Below, one piece after another: positions 57,723-64,000 of a stretch of 64,000 nt of DNA (position 1 is the first letter of the stretch; each line of letters starts with the position of its first letter). The position numbers were made by a program, and so were the translations under genes. The DNA lies in contig JASEVX010000003.1 in assembly GCA_031761405.1 (NCBI GenBank), forward strand, positions 16,471,139 to 16,535,138, read 5' to 3'. Below the pieces are notes generated by a model. It ran no database searches. It was not told where the DNA came from and saw only the letters and a list, made by a program, of their open reading frames with translations. The stretch comes from Serripes groenlandicus. Lineage: Eukaryota; Mollusca; Bivalvia; Cardiida; Cardiidae.

Positions 57723-58013
57723 TTGATTGATTGATTGATTGGGGTTTAACGCCGTTTATAACAATTTCTCAGTTATTTCACGGCGGCCAGTTCACCTACT
57801 CATGAATTTCCTGGTTTTCTCACACCAGTACTCCTCCCAAGCAACTGGCTGCTTTTCCACATAGACTTAGCCCATTGGTGGAAGACGAATGACGCATGTC
57901 GCATTGACTTTTGTCAATCGTCGGAAAGACCATTGGCCGAGCCGGGATTCGAACTCACAACCCCTGGATTGACAACCCGCGTCGCTACCGACTGAGCTCC
58001 CGGGGCTCGGCCT
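57723..58013 (-). repeat. tRNA-derived SINE (CAAT-tail family) with 11-bp target-site duplication
   Basis: On the - strand: GGCCGAGCCCCGGGAGCTCAG, A-box GGTAGCGACGCGGG, B box GAGTTCGAATCCC, a central block, GGCCGCCGTGAAATAACTG, GGCGTTAAACCCC and (CAAT)5. TATGTATATAA flanks it at 57712-57722 and 58014-58024. It is full length. Confidence 0.92.
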
Positions 58014-58342
58014 TATGTATATAAACAAGAAAAGATCGAGTTTATTCCAGTCCATTTATATAAATCAGAACAGCGCCTAGCAATTTTTTTCTTCTGTGTA
58101 ACCTTATTTGTTACATACATGCACAAATACATGTAGATTGTCACGTGCAAATCATACACGACGGATGCGGACTACTTCCTGCTATGTTCCCATTTTTAAT
58201 ATGCGCGACGTTGGTAAATTGACAAACATCCGGTACTATGTAGGAAACTCTGTTCTGTTTGAAGAAACGAGATTTTAGTTTCAAATGAAATAAATATCAC
58301 CAAATAAGCTTATTTTAGTCATTTTATCCCCACAAAATTATA

Positions 58343-61300
58343 ACAATGAATGAATGGTGTTTTAAGGCCCGTCGACAACTAAGGTCCTTTTGGGCGCTTA
58401 ATAGTTTACTTAATGAAATAATCAAACATGATGTATGCGATAACTAAAATATATATAAAATAACATGTAGGCCAATGTAAAATAAGATATAGGCAAACAA
58501 GCCCAACATTACTATGTAATACTTAACATAAAGATAAATAATATCTAAGGAAATTTGGAGCATGATCTGTAAAAACAATGCATGTGCAAAAGCACGATAT
58601 AAGAAATAATCATATCTTATCAAAAATATTAATTTCCCTAAGGAAATCAAATAAAAGTTCCGGTTTGACAGACTGAAAGAGCTGACGCATACTTTGAGCC
58701 TTGAAAAATCTATCACGTATTGGGGCGAAATCAGCACATTCCAGAAGAATGTGTTGTACTGAAAGTTGTGTATAACATGGAACACATTGAGGTGCTTCCT
58801 CACCTTTCAGTAAGTATGCATTAGTTAACCATGTGTGTCCAATGCCTAAACGAGCAAGAACAATTTCTTCTCGGCGAAAGGATCGTAAAGCTTGCAGCCA
58901 CTCACCAAGTACTGGCTTGATTGAGTGGAGTTTATTATTCACTTGCTCATTCCAATGACTTTGCCAATCATCGTATAGTAAAACGTTTATTAAAGGTTTA
59001 AAATCAAAATGAGGTATTTTAAATGGCAAGATATCTTGTAAAAGAGCAGATTTTGCTGCCAAGTCAGCTTGTTCATTACCGCGAATGCCCATATGACTAG
59101 GGATCCAGCAAAATACTACATTCGCTGTAGCACATATATATGATAGTTTGGAGAGGAGATTAACAACAAGAGGATTTTTAATTTTCTCATTCTGAAGTGC
59201 CTGCATAGCAGACAATGAGTCGGTAAATATAATATACCGCCAATAACCTTCTGATTGAATAAAGTCCAAAGCTAAATCTATTGCCTTTAACTCGGCAGAA
59301 AAAATAGAAGAATGATCTGGTAGTCGAAATGTTATTACATCGCCATCAGGAACTGCGGCAGCAGCTGCCCTTTTGCCATCCTTAGAACCATCCATAAAAA
59401 TACGTTCAAAGTTATAATATGTATTCTTAATTTCTATATACTTGGATTTAAAAACAATAGGATCTGTGCAGGCCTTTTTATCGGTCGCAAGATCATAAAT
59501 GAATGATGGACTACTTAGAGTCCAAGGTGGGGCATCTGAAATATCTTGCTTCGCGATGTCGTCAAGATCAATATCAAGCTTTGCGACTTCTGGGCCGTAA
59601 CGGATACCAAAAGGCTGTATTACCCGTTCCTTCTTTAAAAATAATTCCTGGTATAAAGGGTTGAAAACAACTCTATGAGTGGGATTTGAAGGATTAGACT
59701 TAAGTTTTAAGAAATACTGCATAGCTAGTTTTTTCCGGCGTAAATTTAACGATGGTTCATTGGCTTCTACGTAGAGACTTTTGACGGGCGAGGTTCGAAT
59801 AGCGCCCAAATCTAGCCGTAAACCCTGATGGTAAATGGTATCAAGTGTTGCAATGTACGACTTTCGTGCTGAGCTATAAACAATACATGCGTAGTCTAAT
59901 TTAGATCGTATTAATGACCTGTAAAGTCTCAAGAGGACTTTACGGTCAGCGCCCCAATCCATGTGGGATACAACGCGTTAAAGATTTAATGATTTCTGGC
60001 ATTTATTTCTAAGATATTTAATATGAAGAACAAAAGTCAGTTTTGGGTCAAACAATAGACCAAGGAATTTAAATTCAGGCACAACTTCAATACGAGTGCC
60101 ATCTAGTGTTAAATCTGGATTTAGGTGGTGTTTACGAAGTTGACAAAAGTGCATACATTTGGTCTTGCTTTTAGAGAATTTAAAGCCATTTTCGTTTGAC
60201 CATTTTTTTAAATTATTCAAAACTTGTTGCAATTGTCTTTCAATTGTATGCATATGTTTTGATCTGTAGCAAATACAGAAATCCTCAACATATAGAAAAC
60301 ATTCAGCTCCAGGGTTAACAGATTTGATAATGTTATTAATCTTCACACTAAAAAGTGTAACAGAAGGAATGCATCCCTGGGGAACACCCATTTCCTGTTC
60401 ATGTGGATCAGACAAAGTATCAACAACACGAACTTTGAACTGACGTTCATCTAAAAAAGCAGAAATGAAATAAGCAAGGCGACCTCTTATGCCAAAATCA
60501 TAGAGGTCATTCATAATACCATATTTCCAGGTAGTGGCATATGCACTTTCTAAGTCAAAGAAGATGGAGACAACGTGCTCCTTTTTAATGAATGCTTCTC
60601 TGATAAAAGTTTCAAAACGGATCAAATGATCCACTGTGCTTCTATGTTTACGAAAACCAGACTGGAAAGTAGTAATAAGTTTGTTCTTTTCGAGAAACCA
60701 AACACGTCTGTCGTTCACCATTCTTTCCATGGTTTTACATATACAGCTAGTTAAGGCTATAGGACGATAATTCCCAGGATTAGTTGTATCTTTACCAGGC
60801 TTTGGAATTGGAATAACGATGGCCTCTTTCCAAGATCTCGGGAGATTTCCCGTTCGCCAAACCTGATTATAGACGTCAAGTAAACAAGAAAGGGACCGGA
60901 AAGGTAAATGTTTAATCAGTTGATAGTGTATATCATCTGAACCCGCAGCGGTATCATGGCACTTCTTGAGAGCCGATTTTAATTCTTTTAACGTAAAAGC
61001 TTTATTGTAGGCCTCTTCATTTTTCGATTTAAAGTTAATTTTCCGTTTCTCCTTTTGCTTTTGAAATTTTTGAAACTTTGGAAAATAGTTTGAAGAGGAC
61101 GACTTTTGTGCAAAGGAATCTGCCAACGTGTTGGCAATATCCTTCTTTGAGGTGGTGATACCATCTGAGGTGCTCAGATGATTCACACTAAACAAACTGC
61201 TCTTTCCTTTTATTTTCCTTATCATGTCCCATGTCTTTTTGACAGATGATCTAGAATTTAATCTAGATACATACTGTCTCCAAGACGCACGTTTAATGTG

Positions 61301-62117
61301 CTTAATTGTTTTACGAGCTTTTGCTCTAGCTATTTTAAAGTATACATGATTTTGATGGGTTGGTTGCGTGTTCCTATAGCCTTTTTGCAATCCTCATCAA
61401 ACCAAGGTTTGCGAGGGTGCTTTGGATTTGTCGAAGTTTGGGGAATTGCCTCTTTAGCAGCCTGATACATTAAAGAAGTAAATAGTTGTGTAGGATCATC
61501 ACATTCCAAGAAAGCATCCGGATTAATGGAATGTTCACATCGCATCTGGAATAAATTCCAGTTCGCTTTGTGGAGCTTCCATCGTCTCGGACGCCCCAGG
61601 ACAGATGGCCCAGTTTCAGTGATAATTATAGGGAAATGATCACTTCCATGAAGGTCGTCTTCCACCTTCTACTTAAAGTCAACAAATATATCAGGACTAC
61701 AAATAGAAAGATCAAGAGATGAGTAAGAACCAGTAGCAGGATGCAGATATGTGTGAGATTTATTATTCAAAATACAAAGGTCATGTTTAAAAATAAAATC
61801 TTCTAATAGTTGGCCTTTTTTTATTGGTGTCTCTACATCCCCACAACGTATTGTGTGAATTGAAATCACCAACTATCATAAAAGGTGTTGGAAGCTGATT
61901 GACAAGTTCAACGAGCTTGTCTGTATCAAGTGGCTGACTTGGCTGAAGATACAAAGAGCATAAGGTAATTGTTTTGCTCAATGAAATTCTTACCGCAGTT
62001 GCCTGCAGAGTTGTAGTAAGTGAGACTAAGCTATGGGGAACAGAGCTGTTAACAACTATTGCTACCCCACCACAAGCTCGAGCACTTGCATCAGATGTTT
62101 TATGATAACATGAATGA
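58343..62117 (-). pseudogene. LINE copy A (endonuclease, reverse transcriptase, RNase H), 5'-truncated, broken
   Basis: Order on the - strand: AP-endonuclease from its middle (GGVAIVVNSS, GDFNSHNTLWG, GSDHFPI), reverse transcriptase (61390-59978, with KPGKDTTNPGNYRPIALTS, FFDLESAYATTWKYG and GVPQGCIPS), and RNase H (59962-58610, with FMDGSKDGK, FSAELKAIDLAL, FTDSLSAMQAL, IPSHMGIRGNEQADLA). The catalytic YxDD box reads YVED, so its first Asp is Glu. Frameshifts lie near 61825 and 61390, TAG at 61669-61671, TAA at 59978-59980 (copy B has TTA there). The 3' end is GGCCTTAAAACACCATTCATT, a (CATT)n tail. RNase H places it in the I-like group (I, Nimb, R1-type clades). No gag-like ORF1 is seen. Confidence 0.9.
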
Positions 62118-64000
62118 TATTTAATGAATGAATGAATGAATGAATGGTGTTTTAAGGCCCGTCGACAACTAAGGTCATTTTGGGCGCTTAATGATTTACT
62201 TACTGTAAATTATGAAATGATTGAAATATAACTAACCAGTTTATTAGACAAAACAATTAAACATGATGTACGCGATATTTAACATTAATATAAAACGACA
62301 TGTAAAACAATGTAAAACAGAATTTAGGCAAACAAGCCAAACACTGCTATGAAATACTTAACATAAAGATAAACAATATCTGAGAAAATGCGGAACAGGA
62401 TCTGTAAAAGTAATACATGTGCAAAAGCACGATTTAAGAAATAATCATATCTTATTAAAAATATTAATTTCCCTAAGGAAATCAAATACAAGTTCAGGTT
62501 TGACAGACTCAGAGAGCTGACGCATACTTTGAGCCTTGAAAAATCTATCACGTATTGGAGCGAAATCAGCACATTCCAGAAGAATGTGCTGTACTGAAAG
62601 TTGTGTAAAACATGGAATATACTGAGGTGCTTCCTCACCCTTCAGTAAGTACGCATGAGTTAACCATGTGTGCCCAATGCGTAAACGAGCAAGGACAATT
62701 TCTTCTCGGCGACAGGATCTAAAAGCTGGCAGGCACTCACCAAGTACTGACTTGATCGAGTGCAGTTTATTATTTACTTGCTCAATCCAATCACTTTGCC
62801 ACTTATCGTGGAGTAAAACATTTATTAAAGGTTTAAAATCGGTATAAGGTATTTTAAAAGGTAAAATATCTTGTAAAAGAGCAGACTTTGCTGCCAAGTC
62901 AGCAAGTTCATTACCGTGAATGCCCATATGACTGGGGATCCAGCAAAATACTACATGTGCTGTTGCACAAATACGCGATAACTTAGAAAGGAGGTCAACA
63001 ATAATAGGGTTATCTATTTTGTCATGCTGAAGTGCCTGCATAGCAGACAATGAGTCAGTAAAAATAATATATCGCCAATAACCGTCGGATTCAATATAGT
63101 CCAAAGCCAAATGAATTGCCTTTAACTCGGCAGAAAATATAGAAGCATTATATGGCAACCGAAATGTTATCACATCGCCATCATGAACTGCAGCGGCAGC
63201 AGCCTTTTTTCCGTCCTTAGAACCATCTGTATAAATATGCTCAAAGTTATAATATGTATTTTTAATTTCCATATACTTGGACTTAAAAACAATAGGATCT
63301 GTGCAGGCCTTTTTATCAGTAGATCATAAATGAATGATGGACTATTTCGAGTCCAAGGTGGAGAATCTGAAATCTCCTGCCTCGCGATGTCCTCAAGATC
63401 AACATCAAGCTTAGCGACTTCGGGACCGTAACGGATACCAAAAGGCGGTATTACCCGTTCCTTCTTTAAAAATAATTCCTTGTATAAAGGTTTAAAAACA
63501 ACTCTATGAGTGGGATTTGAAGGGTTAGACTTGAGTTTTAAAAGATACTGCATAGCTAGTTTTTGTCGACGTAAATATAAGGGTGGTTCATTGGCTTCTA
63601 CATAGAGACTTTTGACGGGCGAAGTTCGAAAAGCGCCCAGGGCTAGCCGTAAACCCTGATGGTGAATGGAATCAAGTGTTGCAATGTATGATTTTCGTGC
63701 CGAGCCATAAACAATACATGCGTAGTCTAATTTAGATCGTATTAATGACCTGTAAAGTCTCAAGAGGACTTTACGGTCAGCGCCCCAATCCATGTGGGGT
63801 ACAACGCGTAAAAGATTTAATGCTTTCTGGCATTTATTTCTAAGATATTTAATATGAAGAACAAAAGTCAGTTTTGGGTCAAACAATAGACCAAGGAATT
63901 TAGATTCAGGCACAACTTCAATACGAGTGCCATCTAGTGTTAAATCAGGATCTAGGTGGTGTTTACGAAGTTGACAAAAGTGCATACATTTGGTCTTGCT
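62118..64000 (-). pseudogene. LINE copy B, continuing beyond the window
   Basis: This is the same element as copy A. From the window edge it covers the end of the reverse transcriptase and the connecting region (63985-63323), RNase H (63272-62445, YTDGSKDGK, FSAELKAIHLAL, FTDSLSAMQAL, IPSHMGIHGNELADLA) and the 3' UTR with a (CATT)n tail at about 62118-62145. A four-base deletion near 63321, relative to copy A, shifts the frame between connection and RNase H. The tail touches the truncated 5' side of copy A directly. Confidence 0.9.

Noticed and set aside
58444..58803. 119-codon - strand ORF (and its counterpart at 62324-62638)
   Set aside because: They overlap the RNase H end and 3' UTR of the LINE copies in another frame; similarity between the two only reflects the LINE homology.

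Overview
This is a eukaryotic, intron-bearing, AT-rich genomic window. It most likely comes from a bivalve mollusc; I cannot fix the species. The evidence is consensus GT/AG splice sites with phase-compatible exons, several tRNA-headed SINE families sharing one 3' tail, and 'pearl'-type tandem-core elements whose ends are built from GGGCC and AGCTCACC hairpins, as known from bivalves. Nothing prokaryotic is present. A 200-base run of N (31720-31919) marks an assembly gap.

Almost everything recognisable is mobile-element derived. Left part (1-12 kb): a three-exon SWIM zinc finger plus YqaJ-nuclease gene on the + strand (2638-11246), broken by two in-frame TAG codons and a frameshift. Its 6.6-kb second intron holds a decayed MULE transposase, a 191-bp tandem repeat, a 3.7-kb element with 32-bp inverted ends and a SINE with perfect target-site duplications. 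From 11.5 to 16.4 kb the sequence is repeat: TTAA-flanked palindromic MITEs, 163-bp tandem repeats and a pearl-type element. At 16.4-18.7 kb lies a three-exon THAP plus DDE transposase pseudogene (- strand), followed by a 424-bp fold-back element (19399-19822).

Centre (22.2-37.4 kb): a 15.1-kb PIF/Harbinger-type DNA transposon with inverted ends, a possible ATG target-site duplication and arrays of GCGAT motifs inside both ends. Its two genes start just inside opposite ends and converge: a nine-exon Myb/SANT-like DNA-binding gene (+, 22501-31597) and a five-exon HARBI1-like transposase (-, 37183-32056). The transposase is damaged: the segment that should hold the first catalytic Asp is missing, a stop lies beside the second, and a 237-bp duplication contains an exon end. 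The introns have collected SINEs, pearl-type elements and MITEs.

Right part: at 41.9-51.9 kb lie remains of an endogenous Polinton/adintovirus-like element (packaging ATPase, two small conserved proteins, protein-primed family B DNA polymerase). It is heavily mutated and split by a 1.8-kb insertion that carries a 48-bp minisatellite resembling the SINE 3' tail. The best candidate for an ordinary host gene is on the - strand. It has a signal peptide and a Cys-rich, somatomedin-B-like N-terminus in two exons (55577-53850), and may be related to a second exon-like ORF at 20718-21140. From 58.3 kb to the edge are two head-to-tail, RNase-H-bearing LINE copies on the - strand, both broken.
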